NCBI RefSeq assembly: GCF_008386315.1
Contig: NZ_CP043808.1
Span: 434,001-498,000 of the forward strand
DNA: 64,000 nucleotides
Source of the DNA: Serinicoccus marinus DSM 15273
GTDB taxonomy: Bacteria > Actinomycetota > Actinomycetes > Actinomycetales > Dermatophilaceae
Direction of reading: 5' to 3'
Below are positions 27,655-37,705 of this stretch, one piece after another (position 1 is the first letter of the stretch; the number at the start of each line of letters is the position of its first letter). Both the position numbers and the translations under genes were made by a program. The notes beneath the pieces were generated by a model. That model made no database searches. It saw nothing but the letters and a program-made list of their open reading frames with translations, and was not told where the DNA came from.

Positions 27655-28977
27655 ATGAGCACCCAGGCGCCGGCATACCCCGACGACGCACCCGCCTCGG
27701 CGCAGCTGCTGGCGCGGGCGCAGCAGGTCATCCCCGGCGGCGTGAACTCGCCGGTGCGGGCCTTCCGGTCGGTGGGCGGCACACCCCGGTTCATGGAGCG
27801 GGCGCAGGGGCCGTGGCTGTGGGACGCGGACGGGCGGCGCTACCTCGACCTGGTCTGCTCCTGGGGCCCGATGATCCTGGGGCACGCCCACCCCGAGGTG
27901 CGGGAGGCCGCGCTCGAGGCGGCGCAGGGCAGCTTCTCCTTCGGTATGCCCACCGCCCGCGAGATCGCGCTCGCCGAGGAGATCGTGGCCCGCGTGGCAC
28001 CGGTCGAGCAGGTGCGGCTGGTGAGCTCGGGCACCGAGGCGACGATGAGCGCGATCCGGCTGGCCCGCGGCGCCACCGGGCGGTCGGTCGTCGTGAAGTT
28101 CGCCGGCTGCTACCACGGCCACGTCGACGCGCTGCTCGCCGCCGCGGGGTCCGGCGTGGCGACCTTCGGGCTGCCGGACAGCCCCGGGGTGCCCGCCAGC
28201 GCCGCCTCCGAGACGATCGTGCTGCCCTACAACGACGTCGCCGCGCTGGAGGCGGCCTTCGCCGAGCGGGGTGAGGAGATCGCCGCGGTCATCACCGAGG
28301 CCGCCGCCGGCAACATGGGTGTGGTCCCGCCGGACCCGGGCTTCACCGAGGCGCTGCGCCGGGTGACCCGCGAGCACGGCGCGCTGCTGGTCAGCGACGA
28401 GGTGATGACCGGTTTCCGGTGCTCGCGCGGCGGCTGGCTCGGGCTGGAGGGCGTCCCCGAGGGCGGTGCCCCGGACCTCTTCACCTTCGGCAAGGTCATG
28501 GGTGGCGGCTTCCCCGCGGCGGCCTTCGGCGGCCGCGCCGACCTCATGGCCCAGCTCGCCCCGGAGGGGCCGGTCTACCAGGCGGGCACCCTGTCGGGGA
28601 ACCCGGTGGCCGCCGCGGCCGGGCTCGCGACGCTGCGGCGGTGCACCGACGAGGTCTACCAGCGGCTCGACGAGGTGAGCGAGGCGCTCGCCGGCGCGGT
28701 CACCGACGCCTTCACGCGCCACGGCATACCCCACCGCATCCAGTGGGCGGGCTCGATGTTCAGCGTGTTCTTCCGGGAGGGCGCGGTCCGCTCCTACGAC
28801 GACGCGAAGGACCAGGACGCCGAGCGCTTCGGCCGGTTCTTCCACGCGATGCTGCGGCGCGGGGTCCATCTGCCGCCGAGCTGCTTCGAGGCGTGGTTCG
28901 TCTCCGCGGCGCACGACGACGAGGCGGTCGAGCACGCGGTGCGCGCGATCGAGGAGAGCGCCGCCGAGGTCGGCTGA
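27655..28977 (+). CDS. hemL: Glutamate-1-semialdehyde 2,1-aminomutase
   Basis: A 440-residue PLP enzyme converting glutamate-1-semialdehyde to 5-aminolevulinate. [12 protein letters not shown] near 25, GCYHGHVD near 148, the aspartate in [12 protein letters not shown] and PLP lysine K280 in [10 protein letters not shown] identify it. The start follows a 50-bp gap that may hold its own promoter. Confidence 0.97.
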   Translation: MSTQAPAYPDDAPASAQLLARAQQVIPGGVNSPVRAFRSVGGTPRFMERAQGPWLWDADGRRYLDLVCSWGPMILGHAHPEVREAALEAAQGSFSFGMPTAREIALAEEIVARVAPVEQVRLVSSGTEATMSAIRLARGATGRSVVVKFAGCYHGHVDALLAAAGSGVATFGLPDSPGVPASAASETIVLPYNDVAALEAAFAERGEEIAAVITEAAAGNMGVVPPDPGFTEALRRVTREHGALLVSDEVMTGFRCSRGGWLGLEGVPEGGAPDLFTFGKVMGGGFPAAAFGGRADLMAQLAPEGPVYQAGTLSGNPVAAAAGLATLRRCTDEVYQRLDEVSEALAGAVTDAFTRHGIPHRIQWAGSMFSVFFREGAVRSYDDAKDQDAERFGRFFHAMLRRGVHLPPSCFEAWFVSAAHDDEAVEHAVRAIEESAAEVG

Positions 28978-29021
28978 GCCGTCCCAGGAGGCGCTCAGCG
29001 GTCCGTGGGACACTGGGGCCT

Positions 29022-29732
29022 ATGCCAGGAGCCGACGGACTGCCCCCCGAGGAGGGCACGCCGCGTGCCCTCTACGACGGCACCCCGGTCACGCTGGTGC
29101 ACGTCGTGCGGCACGGCGAGGTGCACAACCCGCAGCGCGTCCTCTACGGTCGGCTGCCGGGGTACCACCTCTCCGACCTCGGCCAGGAGATGGCGCGGGC
29201 CACCGCCGAGCACCTCGCCGGCCGGGACGTCACGCACGTCGTCAGCTCGCCGCTGGAGCGGGCGCGGGAGACCGCCGCGCCGATCGCCGCCGCGCACGGG
29301 CTGGAGGTCGCCACCGACCCGCTGCTCATCGAGAGCGGCAACGTCTTCGAGGGCGAGACCATCGACCGGCGCATGCTCGCCGACCCCCGCCACTGGGGGG
29401 CCTACGTCAACCCCTTCCGGCCCTCGTGGGGCGAGCCCTACGTCGACATCGCCGACCGGATGCGCCGCGCCCTCGACGCGGTGCGGGAGCAGGCGGCGGG
29501 TCGCGAGGCGGTGATGGTCAGCCACCAGCTGCCGATCTGGACGCTGCGGCGGGCGCTGGAGGGGCGGCGGCTGTGGCACCACCCGCGTCGCCGCGAGTGC
29601 AGCCTGGCCTCGGTGACCACCGTCCTCTTCCACGGACCGCTGCCGGTGCGGGTGATGTATGCCGAGCCCGCCGCGCACCTGTTCGCGGGCGCCGTGGACG
29701 TCACCGGTGAGGCGAGCGAGGTGGCGCCGTGA
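29022..29732 (+). CDS. Histidine phosphatase family protein
   Basis: A 236-residue phosphoglycerate-mutase-like phosphatase. The catalytic RHGE is near residue 31 (VHVVRHGEVHNP), with arginine and second histidine in SSPLERARETA and MVSHQLPIW. Members of this family next to the ccs genes are common in actinobacteria (Rv0525-like order). Substrate unknown. The end overlaps the thioredoxin-like gene by GTGA. Confidence 0.9.
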   Translation: MPGADGLPPEEGTPRALYDGTPVTLVHVVRHGEVHNPQRVLYGRLPGYHLSDLGQEMARATAEHLAGRDVTHVVSSPLERARETAAPIAAAHGLEVATDPLLIESGNVFEGETIDRRMLADPRHWGAYVNPFRPSWGEPYVDIADRMRRALDAVREQAAGREAVMVSHQLPIWTLRRALEGRRLWHHPRRRECSLASVTTVLFHGPLPVRVMYAEPAAHLFAGAVDVTGEASEVAP

Positions 29733-30352
29733 GGCGGGCCGTCCGGGGTGCCGGTGTCGCCGCGGCCCTGGCGCTGGCGCTGGCCGGGTGCAGCGGCGAG
29801 GAAGGCACGAGCATCACCGAGCAGATGCGCCAGGGCGACCAGAAGGGCTATGTCGCCGGGGACGGCACGCTGGAGCAGCTCGGCCCTGACGAGCGCGAGG
29901 AGCCCGTGGACCTGGCGGGGACGACCCTCGAGGACGAGCAGTGGAGCCTCGAGCAGCAGCGGGGCAAGGTCGTCGTGGTCAACGTGTGGGGCTCCTGGTG
30001 CGGCCCGTGCGTGGCGGAGGTCCCGGACCTCGTCGAGGTCGAGACAGCCTTCGACGAGGCGGGTGAGCCGGTGGAGTTCATCGGGCTCAACTCGCGCGAC
30101 ACCGTGCCCAACGCCCTGGCCTTCCAGCGGAAGTACGACGTCCCCTACCCGTCCCTGCAGGACGACGGCGGCCGCACCCGGGCCCAGCTCGGCAGCCTGG
30201 CCGTGGCTACCCCGACCACCCTCGTGCTGGACGGCGAGGGACGCCTCGCGGCGCGGGTGAGCGGCGAGGTCGACGCGTCCACCCTCACCGGCATGGTCGA
30301 GGACGTCCTGGCCGACGGCACGGTGGCGGACGGCGGGGGTGCCGGCGGGTGA
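29729..30352 (+). CDS. Thioredoxin-like lipoprotein (TlpA/ResA family)
   Basis: A 207-residue membrane-anchored thiol reductase. A lipobox LALAGC (Cys 20 region) follows the signal peptide; WGSWCGPCVAEVPDL near 90 holds the redox CGPC, and the cis-proline is in AVATPTTLV. It should reduce the CXXCH cysteines of apocytochrome c, taking electrons from CcdA encoded next (GTGA overlap). Confidence 0.93.
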   Translation: MRRAVRGAGVAAALALALAGCSGEEGTSITEQMRQGDQKGYVAGDGTLEQLGPDEREEPVDLAGTTLEDEQWSLEQQRGKVVVVNVWGSWCGPCVAEVPDLVEVETAFDEAGEPVEFIGLNSRDTVPNALAFQRKYDVPYPSLQDDGGRTRAQLGSLAVATPTTLVLDGEGRLAARVSGEVDASTLTGMVEDVLADGTVADGGGAGG

Positions 30353-31128
30353 GCGAGCTGGTCCTCACCGGTCCGCTGCTGCTGGCCGTGGGTGTCGCCG
30401 CGCTGGCGGGCGTGATCTCCTTCGCCTCGCCGTGCGTGCTCCCCCTGGTGCCGGGCTTCCTCGGTTATCTCGGGGGCATGACGCCCGGTCGGCCCGCGGT
30501 CGCCGGTGGAGCGGTCGGCCGTGGCGGGACGGCCGCGAGCGCGGGCCGCGGGCGGCTGGTGCTCGGCGCGGTGCTCTTCGTGCTCGGCTTCACGGCCGTC
30601 TTCCTGCTCATGAGCGTGGCGATCTCCGGGCTCGGGCTGCTGCTCGTCGAGCACCAGGGTCTGCTGCTCCGCGTCGCCGGGGCCGTGGTGATCCTGCTCG
30701 GGCTGGTGATGATCTTCCAGCCCGGTGCCGCCTGGCAGGTGCGCTGGCGCCCGGCCGCGGGCCTCGCCGGGGCACCCCTGCTGGGGGTCGCCTTCGGGCT
30801 GGGCTTCACCGCCTGCACCGGCCCGGCGCTCGCCGCGATCCAGACGCTCGGCACCTCGATCCTGCCCGGCGACGGACAGCTCGGGCGCGCAGTGGTGCTG
30901 GGCACGGCATACAGCCTCGGCCTGGGGCTGCCCTTCGTCCTCGTCGCCGCCGGGCTGGGCTGGGTGAGCCGCGCCTCCCGCTGGCTGCGTGACCACCACC
31001 GCGTCGTCCAGCGGACCGGCGGGACGCTGTTGGTGCTGCTCGGCCTGCTCATGGTGACCGGGGTGTGGGCCGGGCTGACCGCCTGGGTCCAGGCGCACCT
31101 CGTCAGCGGCTTCGAGACGGTGCTCTAG
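30349..31128 (+). CDS. ccdA: Thiol-disulfide membrane transporter CcdA
   Basis: A 259-residue six-helix protein moving reducing power across the membrane. The two conserved cysteines are in FASPCVLPLVPGF (near 28) and GFTACTGPALAA (near 160). An Ala/Gly-rich cytoplasmic loop separates helices 1 and 2. Start GTG 30349 overlaps the thioredoxin-like gene; resB follows with no gap. Confidence 0.94.
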   Translation: MSELVLTGPLLLAVGVAALAGVISFASPCVLPLVPGFLGYLGGMTPGRPAVAGGAVGRGGTAASAGRGRLVLGAVLFVLGFTAVFLLMSVAISGLGLLLVEHQGLLLRVAGAVVILLGLVMIFQPGAAWQVRWRPAAGLAGAPLLGVAFGLGFTACTGPALAAIQTLGTSILPGDGQLGRAVVLGTAYSLGLGLPFVLVAAGLGWVSRASRWLRDHHRVVQRTGGTLLVLLGLLMVTGVWAGLTAWVQAHLVSGFETVL

Positions 31129-32805
31129 ATGACGACCGACCAGCGGCAGCGGATCGAGCCGAGCTATCCCAAGGACCGGACGGCGCTCGGGGGTCCACGC
31201 CTGGGCCCGCTCGGGTGGGCGAGGTGGGTGTGGCGCCAGCTGACGAGCATGCGGACCGCCCTCGTGCTGCTCCTTCTCCTCGCCGTCGCGGCGGTGCCCG
31301 GCTCGGTCTTCCCGCAGCGCGGGGTCGACCCGGTGCGGGTGCGGCAGTACTTCGAGGACTCCCCGACCCGCGCGCAGTGGCTCGACCGGCTCGGGATGTT
31401 CGAGGTCTACTCCTCGCCGTGGTTCGCCTCGATCTACCTGCTGCTCATGATCAGCCTCATCGGGTGCGTGCTGCCCCGGATGCGCCAGCACGCGCGGTCG
31501 CTGCGGGCGCAGCCGCCACGAGCACCGGCCCGGTTGGGCCGGCTGCCGGTGCACCGGGAGGTGGCGCTGCAGGCCGACCCGGAGACGGTCCTGGCCGCGG
31601 CCCGGGCGACCCTGGAGCGCCGCCGGTTCCGGCTGCGGCGCGAGGACGACGGTGCGGTGACGGTCTCCGCGGAGAAGGGCTACCTCAAGGAGGCCGGCAA
31701 CCTGCTCTTCCACATCGCGCTGCTCGGAGTCATCGTCGCGGTCGCGGTGGGGCACCTCTTCGGCTGGCGCGGGGAGATCATCATCAAGGAGGGCGAGTCG
31801 TGGACGTCGGGGGCCGGCACCTACGACACCCTCACCCTCGGCCCGCTCGTCGACCAGAGCGACGTCCCGGCCTTCACCGTCCGGCTCGACGACCTCCAGG
31901 TGGAGTTCGAGAGCGAGGCGGAGGGGGCGCAGTTCGGCCAGCCCCGCGTCTTCGAGGGGTTCGCCACGATCGAGCAGGACGGGGAGCAACCGCGGCAGCG
32001 CGGCTTCGGCGTCAACGACCCGCTCTCGGTCGATGGCACCTCGATGTTCCTCCTCGGCAACGGGTATGCCCCCGTCGTCACCGTCCGGGACCCCGCCGGG
32101 GACATCCTCTTCTCCGACGCCGTCACCTTCCTGCCGCAGGACAACACCTACGGCTCGGACGGCGTGATCAAGGTGCCGGCGGCCGACCCCGGGCTGGGCT
32201 TCGCCGGCGGCTTCCTGCCGACCATCGACATCAGCGAGCAGGGCATGACCTCCTCCTTCCCCGGCCTCGTGGACCCGGCGCTGGTCCTCACGGCCTACGA
32301 GGGCGACCTCTTCCCCGAGGGACGCTCGCAGTCGGTCTTCGCCATCGACACCGAGTCGATGGACCAGCTCACCACCGTGGACGAGGAGAGCGGCGAGGAG
32401 CAGCCGTTGCGGCTGCTGCTGCGCCCGGGGGAGACCTACGACCTGCCCGACGGCACGACGCTCGCCTTCGAGGACGTCATCCGCTGGGGCGGCATGCTCG
32501 TGCGGCACGACCCCGGCCGGCTGCCCGCCCTGATGTTCGCCGGCGCCGCGCTGGTCGGGCTCGTCCTCATGCTGGGCGTGCGGCGACGGCGCGTCTTCGT
32601 GCGGGTTGCCCCCGGGCCCCCTCCCGGCGACGACTACGACGGGACGTCGCGGCATACTGGAGTGAGCATCGCTGCCCTGCCGAAGGGCACCGACCCCGGG
32701 CTCGAGGACCTCGTGGAGGACCTCCTGGAGCAGATCACGACCGCCGCCGGCGCCCGGGTGCCGGACCGACCGACCACCGTGGGTGGACGAGAGGACGAGG
32801 AATGA
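31129..32805 (+). CDS. resB: Cytochrome c biogenesis protein ResB
   Basis: A 558-residue System II component that passes heme across the membrane with CcsB. Transmembrane helices lie near 40-60 (TALVLLLLLAVAAVPGSVF), 100-120, 195-215 and 465-485, with the large extracytoplasmic domain between the last two. GNLLFHIALLGVIVAVAVGH contains a conserved heme-ligand histidine region. ATG 31129 starts right after the ccdA stop; the end overlaps ccsB by ATGA. Confidence 0.94.
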   Translation: MTTDQRQRIEPSYPKDRTALGGPRLGPLGWARWVWRQLTSMRTALVLLLLLAVAAVPGSVFPQRGVDPVRVRQYFEDSPTRAQWLDRLGMFEVYSSPWFASIYLLLMISLIGCVLPRMRQHARSLRAQPPRAPARLGRLPVHREVALQADPETVLAAARATLERRRFRLRREDDGAVTVSAEKGYLKEAGNLLFHIALLGVIVAVAVGHLFGWRGEIIIKEGESWTSGAGTYDTLTLGPLVDQSDVPAFTVRLDDLQVEFESEAEGAQFGQPRVFEGFATIEQDGEQPRQRGFGVNDPLSVDGTSMFLLGNGYAPVVTVRDPAGDILFSDAVTFLPQDNTYGSDGVIKVPAADPGLGFAGGFLPTIDISEQGMTSSFPGLVDPALVLTAYEGDLFPEGRSQSVFAIDTESMDQLTTVDEESGEEQPLRLLLRPGETYDLPDGTTLAFEDVIRWGGMLVRHDPGRLPALMFAGAALVGLVLMLGVRRRRVFVRVAPGPPPGDDYDGTSRHTGVSIAALPKGTDPGLEDLVEDLLEQITTAAGARVPDRPTTVGGREDEE

Positions 32806-33803
32806 CGAACGACAGCCTGGCGCAGGCCAGCGACCTCGCGATCTGGGGCGCGGTGGTGGTCCTGGTCCCGGCGATGCTGGCCTTCCTGGTGCACCTGGCC
32901 GCCACGGGCGCGGCGGTGCAGCGACGGGTCGAGCGGCGTGCGCCGGTGGCCGTCGGTGCCGGTGGAGCTGACCTCGCGGGCGTCGGCCCGGCCGGGGCCG
33001 CACCTGTCGACGGACCCACCGATGCACCGTTGGGCACCGACCGCGGCAGCAGCTCGCGCCGCTGGGGCGTCGTCGGGCTGCAGCTGACCTTTCTCGCGAC
33101 CTTCCTCACCGTCGCCGGCACCGTGCTGCGCGGGGTGTCGGTGGGCCGGGCGCCGCTGGGCAACATGTACGAGTTCGCGCTCGTCACCGCCAGCTTCGCG
33201 CTGGTCATCTACTCCGGGTGGAGCCTGCGCAAGGACCGGCTTTGGCTGGGCGCCTTCGTCACCCTGCCGGTGCTGGTCATCCTCGGCGCGGCCAAGGTGG
33301 CGTGGTACACCGAGGCCTCCCAGCTCATGCCGGCGCTCAACAGCATCTGGCTGATCATCCACGTGACCATCGCCATCCTGGCCACCGCGCTGTTCACGAT
33401 CGGGGCGGCGCTCGCGGTGGCCTACCTGCTGCGCGACCGCGCCGAGACCGTGGGGCGCGTGCGCGGATGGATCGCGGCGCTGCCCGAGGCGGGGCGGCTG
33501 GAGCGGATCACCTACGGCATCCACATCGTGGCCTTCCCGCTGTGGACCTTCACCCTCATCGCCGGCGCCATCTGGGCCGAGCAGGCCTGGGGGCGCTATT
33601 GGGGCTGGGACCCCAAGGAGGTGTGGACCTTCATCATCTGGGTGGTCTACGCCGCCTACCTGCACGCCCGCGCCACGAGCAGCTGGAGCACCCGCCGGGC
33701 CACGTGGGTGGCGCTGCTCGGCTTCGGCTGCGTGATCTTCAACTACGTCGGCGTCAACCTGCTCATGACCGGCCTGCACTCCTACTCCGGGGTGGCGACG
33801 TGA
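32802..33803 (+). CDS. ccsB: Cytochrome c synthase subunit CcsB/CcsA
   Basis: A 333-residue multi-helix heme lyase. The tryptophan-rich heme motif is WGRYWGWDPKEVW near 264, flanked by histidines in IHIVAFPLW and GLHSYSG. An unconserved Ala/Gly/Pro loop occupies about 40-85. With ResB it joins heme to cytochromes c outside the membrane. Overlaps neighbours by ATGA and GTGA. Confidence 0.95.
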   Translation: MTNDSLAQASDLAIWGAVVVLVPAMLAFLVHLAATGAAVQRRVERRAPVAVGAGGADLAGVGPAGAAPVDGPTDAPLGTDRGSSSRRWGVVGLQLTFLATFLTVAGTVLRGVSVGRAPLGNMYEFALVTASFALVIYSGWSLRKDRLWLGAFVTLPVLVILGAAKVAWYTEASQLMPALNSIWLIIHVTIAILATALFTIGAALAVAYLLRDRAETVGRVRGWIAALPEAGRLERITYGIHIVAFPLWTFTLIAGAIWAEQAWGRYWGWDPKEVWTFIIWVVYAAYLHARATSSWSTRRATWVALLGFGCVIFNYVGVNLLMTGLHSYSGVAT

Positions 33804-34048
33804 TCGCGGCGCGCTACTCAGTGATGCGTGTGCTGATCTTCGTCGGCTTCTTCGCGTTCTTCCGGCTGCTGCGGCTCGAGGTCATCTGGGCGGCCGTCGC
33901 GGCGGCGCTGGTTTCGATGGTCGTGTCCTACTTCCTCTTGGCGCCGGACCGGCAGCGGCTCGCGGCCGGCCTGGAGCGCCGGGTCGGTGACCGCGTCGCG
34001 CGGCGCCGGGCCAAGGTCGACGCCGAGCGGGTTGACGAGGAGGAGTGA
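33800..34048 (+). CDS. DUF4229 small membrane protein
   Basis: An 82-residue protein with two membrane helices (about 8-22 and 27-47, the second ending SYFLLAPDRQRL) and a charged C-terminal tail. It is the usual last gene after ccsB in actinobacteria. Function unknown. GTG 33800 overlaps the ccsB stop by GTGA. Confidence 0.85.
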   Translation: MIAARYSVMRVLIFVGFFAFFRLLRLEVIWAAVAAALVSMVVSYFLLAPDRQRLAAGLERRVGDRVARRRAKVDAERVDEEE

Positions 34049-34080
34049 GCGCGTGAGCAGAGGGGCGAGGCTGACTGCCC

Positions 34081-34860
34081 TCACGGGCCGGTCGTGCCGT
34101 CCGTCGAGGCTCGGTAGGGGAGTGGGTGGGCCGAGTCCTGGTCGGGGTTCCAGCTCAGGACGACGGCGCGGCTCGCGGCCGCGTCCGCGAGCCCTCGCGC
34201 CGGATAGCCCTCAGCGACCATGGCGTCCTCGATCGCCCTGGCCAGGCGCACCGGGTCGGGGGTCCCGAGCAACCAATTGACGAAGATCGTGGACCGGGCG
34301 CGGGCACCAGGTGCCACCGGGTCGGTGACCCCGAGCAGACCCGGTATGCCGACCCACCCGCCGTGCGCGCTGTCGATGCCGTTGACGCTCAGCGCTCGGG
34401 TCACGAGCAGGCCGGTGCGGAAGTGCGGTGAGGAGGCGGGGGTGTCGTGCCGACGCCCCAGCAGGCCCGCACGCTCCACGACCCGCACCCGGCCCGGGTC
34501 GACCGTCGACCAGGGGACGATGTCACGGGTGCGGCCACGCCACCCGAGCAGCAACCCCTTCTCGCAGACCCGGTGTCGGTCCACGGCACCCGCGATGACG
34601 AGCACGAGTCCGCTGGCCCCGATGCAGATGAGGAGGGTCACGGTCAGCCCCCAGCCCACCTCGCCCGGGATCAGCAGGGGAAGGAGGGAGAGCAGCATCA
34701 GGCCGAGCAGGAACAACCACATCCGCGCCCCGGGCCACGGGCGGAAGGTCTGCCGCACCGCACCCATGTCCTCGGCGTCCAGGTCGGCCAGAGCGAGCAG
34801 CTGATCCACCTGGACCGGGTCGTCGGGGTCGGTGATGCGGAAGAAGGGCCGCTCGGTCAC
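34081..34860 (-). CDS. Membrane protein of unknown function
   Basis: A 259-residue protein with two helices near 46-64 and 68-90 separated by LIPGEVGWG, then a soluble part that resembles a PH-like or DUF-type domain (HRVCEKGLLLGWRGRTRDIVP). The soluble part contains long Arg/Gly/Val stretches. No family is recognised. The GTG start at 34860 overlaps the upstream gene by GTGA; the two form a unit convergent with the cytochrome c operon. Confidence 0.65.
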   Translation of the reverse strand: MTERPFFRITDPDDPVQVDQLLALADLDAEDMGAVRQTFRPWPGARMWLFLLGLMLLSLLPLLIPGEVGWGLTVTLLICIGASGLVLVIAGAVDRHRVCEKGLLLGWRGRTRDIVPWSTVDPGRVRVVERAGLLGRRHDTPASSPHFRTGLLVTRALSVNGIDSAHGGWVGIPGLLGVTDPVAPGARARSTIFVNWLLGTPDPVRLARAIEDAMVAEGYPARGLADAAASRAVVLSWNPDQDSAHPLPYRASTDGTTGP

Positions 34861-35312
34861 GGTGCTCCCAGGACTCTGGCCCAGTGCTGCTCCACCTCGT
34901 CGGCGCCGACACCGCGATAGCTCACCTCGTCGCGCTCCTGAGGGCTGGTCAAGAGGTACGACGCCTGAGCACCGGTGTAGACCCCCGAGTAGCTCCGGAC
35001 GGCTTCCTCGGCGATGTCGATGCGGGTGATCGTGACAGCCACGGCGCACGCCACCACCGGCTCCAGCTCCGCAGGGTGCTGCGCGAGGGCCTCGCGGGTC
35101 AGCGTGAGGTCGAAGGATGGTGCGGGTACCTGCTGGGCGCGGCGAGCGCGCTCTCGGCAGCGGCCCCCGACCAGCCCGGAGCCTGCGGCACCCGCAGCAC
35201 GGCCACCGACCCTCGCGATGGCGACGGCATCGGCGGCCAGGTCGCTCGACAACGTCGTCAGTCTGCTGGACGCCTGGCGCATCTGAGCCGGATGGCCCCC
35301 TGCGACTCCCAC
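34857..35312 (-). CDS. Hypothetical protein, possibly WXG100-like helical
   Basis: A 151-residue protein. GTG 35312 is chosen because GGGGGAGG lies about 10 nt upstream; a longer frame from 35342 exists. The first 60 residues are predicted helical (MRQASSRLTTLSSDLAADAV), reminiscent of secreted WXG100-type proteins but without the WXG turn. The second half has an acidic, Tyr-rich segment. Function unknown; coupled to the membrane protein downstream. Confidence 0.55.
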   Translation of the reverse strand: MGVAGGHPAQMRQASSRLTTLSSDLAADAVAIARVGGRAAGAAGSGLVGGRCRERARRAQQVPAPSFDLTLTREALAQHPAELEPVVACAVAVTITRIDIAEEAVRSYSGVYTGAQASYLLTSPQERDEVSYRGVGADEVEQHWARVLGAP

Positions 35313-35387
35313 GGTAAGTCGCCTCCCCCGTGTCGTGATCACCCAGCCTAGTTGTCGCCTCCGCGGGCTGGTGAGGCGACCTCCCCT

Positions 35388-36260
35388 TCAGGAGAGCGCG
35401 AGACCCAGGGCGAGGGCGACGGCATACCCGAGCTGCAGCAGACCGGTCTGCACCAGAGCCGGCAGCAGGGCGGGGCCGTAGGCGTCGCTGGTGACCAGCC
35501 GGGTGGGGCGCCAGGCGAGCGGTGCCGCGAGCAGCCCCAGCAGCGCCCAGGGGTGCGCGATCGCCGCCAGCCCGACCGCGAGGAAGGCACCGACGACGAG
35601 CCCGAGGTAGAGCCGGCGGGTGCGGCGGAAACCCATCCGGACCGCGAGCGTGCGCTTGCCCGCGGCCCGGTCGCCCTCCAGGTCCCGCAGGTTGTTGGTG
35701 ACCAGGATCGCGCTGGCGAGGAAACCGCAGCCGAGCGCCCCGCCGAGCGCCCCGAGGTCGAGCGTCTGGGCCTGGGTCCACGTGGTGCCGAGCACGGCGA
35801 CGAGGCCGAAGAAGACGAAGACCATGACCTCGCCCCAGCCGCGGTAGCCGTAGGGGTTGTCGCCGCCGGTGTAGTGCCACGCCGCCCACAGGCAGGCCAG
35901 CCCCAACGCGAGCAGCAGCCAGGCGCCGGACAGCGCGACCAGGGCGAAGCCGGCCAGGCCCGCGCCGAAGAAGGCGGCGAAGGCGGCGGTCCGGACGTTG
36001 GCCGGCTCCGCGAGCCGCTGCCCGACGAGCCGGACCGGCCCGACCCGCTCCTCGTCGGTGCCACGGATGCCGTCGGAGTAGTCGTTGGCGTAGTTGACGC
36101 CGACCTGGAAGCCGAGGGCCACGCAGAGGGCGAGCACGGCATACCCCAGGTCGGCGCTGCCGAGGGCGTGCGCCGCGGCCGTGCCGACGAGCACGGGAGC
36201 GACGGCGGCGGGGAGCGTGCGCGGTCGCGCCCCCTCGATCCACTGGGCGAGGGATGCCAT
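35388..36260 (-). CDS. menA: 1,4-dihydroxy-2-naphthoate polyprenyltransferase
   Basis: A 290-residue UbiA-family membrane enzyme attaching the isoprenoid tail in menaquinone synthesis. The first Asp-rich motif NYANDYSDGIRGTD lies near 57-70 and the second, LVTNNLRDLEGDRAAGKRT, near 188. About eight helices are predicted. First of the men genes in this window; the PLDc_N protein lies just upstream. Confidence 0.95.
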   Translation of the reverse strand: MASLAQWIEGARPRTLPAAVAPVLVGTAAAHALGSADLGYAVLALCVALGFQVGVNYANDYSDGIRGTDEERVGPVRLVGQRLAEPANVRTAAFAAFFGAGLAGFALVALSGAWLLLALGLACLWAAWHYTGGDNPYGYRGWGEVMVFVFFGLVAVLGTTWTQAQTLDLGALGGALGCGFLASAILVTNNLRDLEGDRAAGKRTLAVRMGFRRTRRLYLGLVVGAFLAVGLAAIAHPWALLGLLAAPLAWRPTRLVTSDAYGPALLPALVQTGLLQLGYAVALALGLALS

Positions 36261-36273
36261 GTGGGTATGCCCC

Positions 36274-36552
36274 TTAGAGGTCTCGCAGGAAGTCGGGGTC
36301 GTCGTCCGGTCCCAGCGGGCCGCGCCCCGGGCCGCCCTGGCCGCGGCGCCCGCCGAGCAGGATGTCCAGGATGCTGCGGGGACGGCCCGCCACGAGCCAG
36401 GCGATCCCGCCGGCGACCGGGAAGATCAGGCAGATGATCACCCAGAACGGCTTGGGCAGACCGCGCACCTGGTGCTCGTCGGTCTGGACCGCGTCGACGA
36501 CGCAGAAGACGGTGAACGCCAGCAGCGCCACAGCGAGGGCCACGCGGAGCAT
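36274..36552 (-). CDS. PLDc_N-domain membrane protein
   Basis: A 92-residue protein with two helices (about 3-22 and 35-55) joined by a short loop and the typical KPFWVIICLIFPVAGGIAWLV core of the phospholipase D N-terminal domain. The tail is Gly/Asp-rich. It sits 13 bp from menA in the menaquinone cluster. Function unknown. Confidence 0.85.
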   Translation of the reverse strand: MLRVALAVALLAFTVFCVVDAVQTDEHQVRGLPKPFWVIICLIFPVAGGIAWLVAGRPRSILDILLGGRRGQGGPGRGPLGPDDDPDFLRDL

Positions 36553-36572
36553 GTCTCAGCCGTCCTTCCTGG

Positions 36573-37705
36573 TCACGATGGGTGAGATGCCATTCTGCCA
36601 CCGTCGGTGAGCAGCCGCCGTGCCGCCGCGCGGTCCGGCTTGCCGGTCGCGAGCAGCGGGATCTCCCCGACGACCGCGATCTGCTGCGGCAGGGCGTGCG
36701 GGGGGAGGTGACCCCGCTCCCGCAACGCCTGCCGCAGCGGCTCGGTCGCGGTCGTGACCTCCGACCGGACTCCCCGTGCGTCCCGCGCCAGGGCCACCAG
36801 AGCGGCCACGCGCTCGCCCCACTCCTCGTCGGGCAGCCCGAGGACCAGGGCGTCCAGCACCTCCGGCAACGCCCGCAGCGCGGTCTCGACGTCGCGCGGC
36901 TCGACCTTGTGCCCCCGGTGACGACGACGTCGTCGACGCGGCCCAGCACGGTGAGGTGCCCGTTCCGGTATGCCCCGCGGTCGTCGGTCACGAACCACCG
37001 CCCGGTCGCGTCGGAGACGAAACGCTCCTGCGTGAGCACCGGGTCCTCGGGGTAGCCGTCGGCCAGGATCGGGCCGCCCAGCCGGATCCGGCCCTCGCCG
37101 TCCACGTCGACCTGGACCCCCGGCAGCGGCGTCCCGTCGTAGACGCAGCCGCCGCAGGTCTCGGACATGCCGTAGGTCGTCACCACCCGGACACCGGCGT
37201 CACGGGCGGCGTCGAGAAGCCCGGGATCGCTTGCGGCCCCCCCGACCAGCACGGCGTCCAGCTGCCGGAGGGCCCGGGCCCCTCGCTCCGCCGCGAGGGT
37301 GCGGCGCAGCTGGGTGGGGACGAGCGAGGCATACCGGCGCGTCGACGGTTCCATGCGAGCGACGGCCTCGGCGATCGCGTCGGCGGTGAAGGGCGCGGCC
37401 GGGTGCAGCTCGACCGGCTCGGTGCCCGCCAGGGCGGAGCGGGCGAGGACCTGCAGACCGGCGACGTGCGCGGTGGGCAGCGCGAGCAGCCACTGCCCGT
37501 GCCCACCGAGGACCTGCGCGGTCGCCTCGCCGGACGCGCGGAGCGCCGCCGCACCCAGCCGGACCCGCTTGGGCGAGCCGCTGGACCCGGAGGTCTCGAC
37601 GACCACCGCGTCCGGCCCACCGGGGCCGACCAGGTCCCGCAGTGGTCCACCGAGCGCGGACCAGTCGGCTCCTGCGGCGATCGTCAGGGCCGGGCGGTCC
37701 GTCAC
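36573..37705 (-). CDS. menE: O-succinylbenzoate-CoA ligase; frame broken at 36912-36916
   Basis: The intended product is about 377 residues, an adenylate-forming ligase of the menaquinone path. The AMP loop SGSSGSPKRVRL is near 43, TYGMSETCGG near 185 and VLGRVDDVVVTGG near 260. The frame then changes in a run of five G (coding strand); one more G would give the expected continuation HKVEPRDVETAL, ending with the catalytic lysine region LLATGKPDRAAARR. A miscounted homopolymer is likely. GTG 37705 overlaps the lipoprotein gene. Confidence 0.83.
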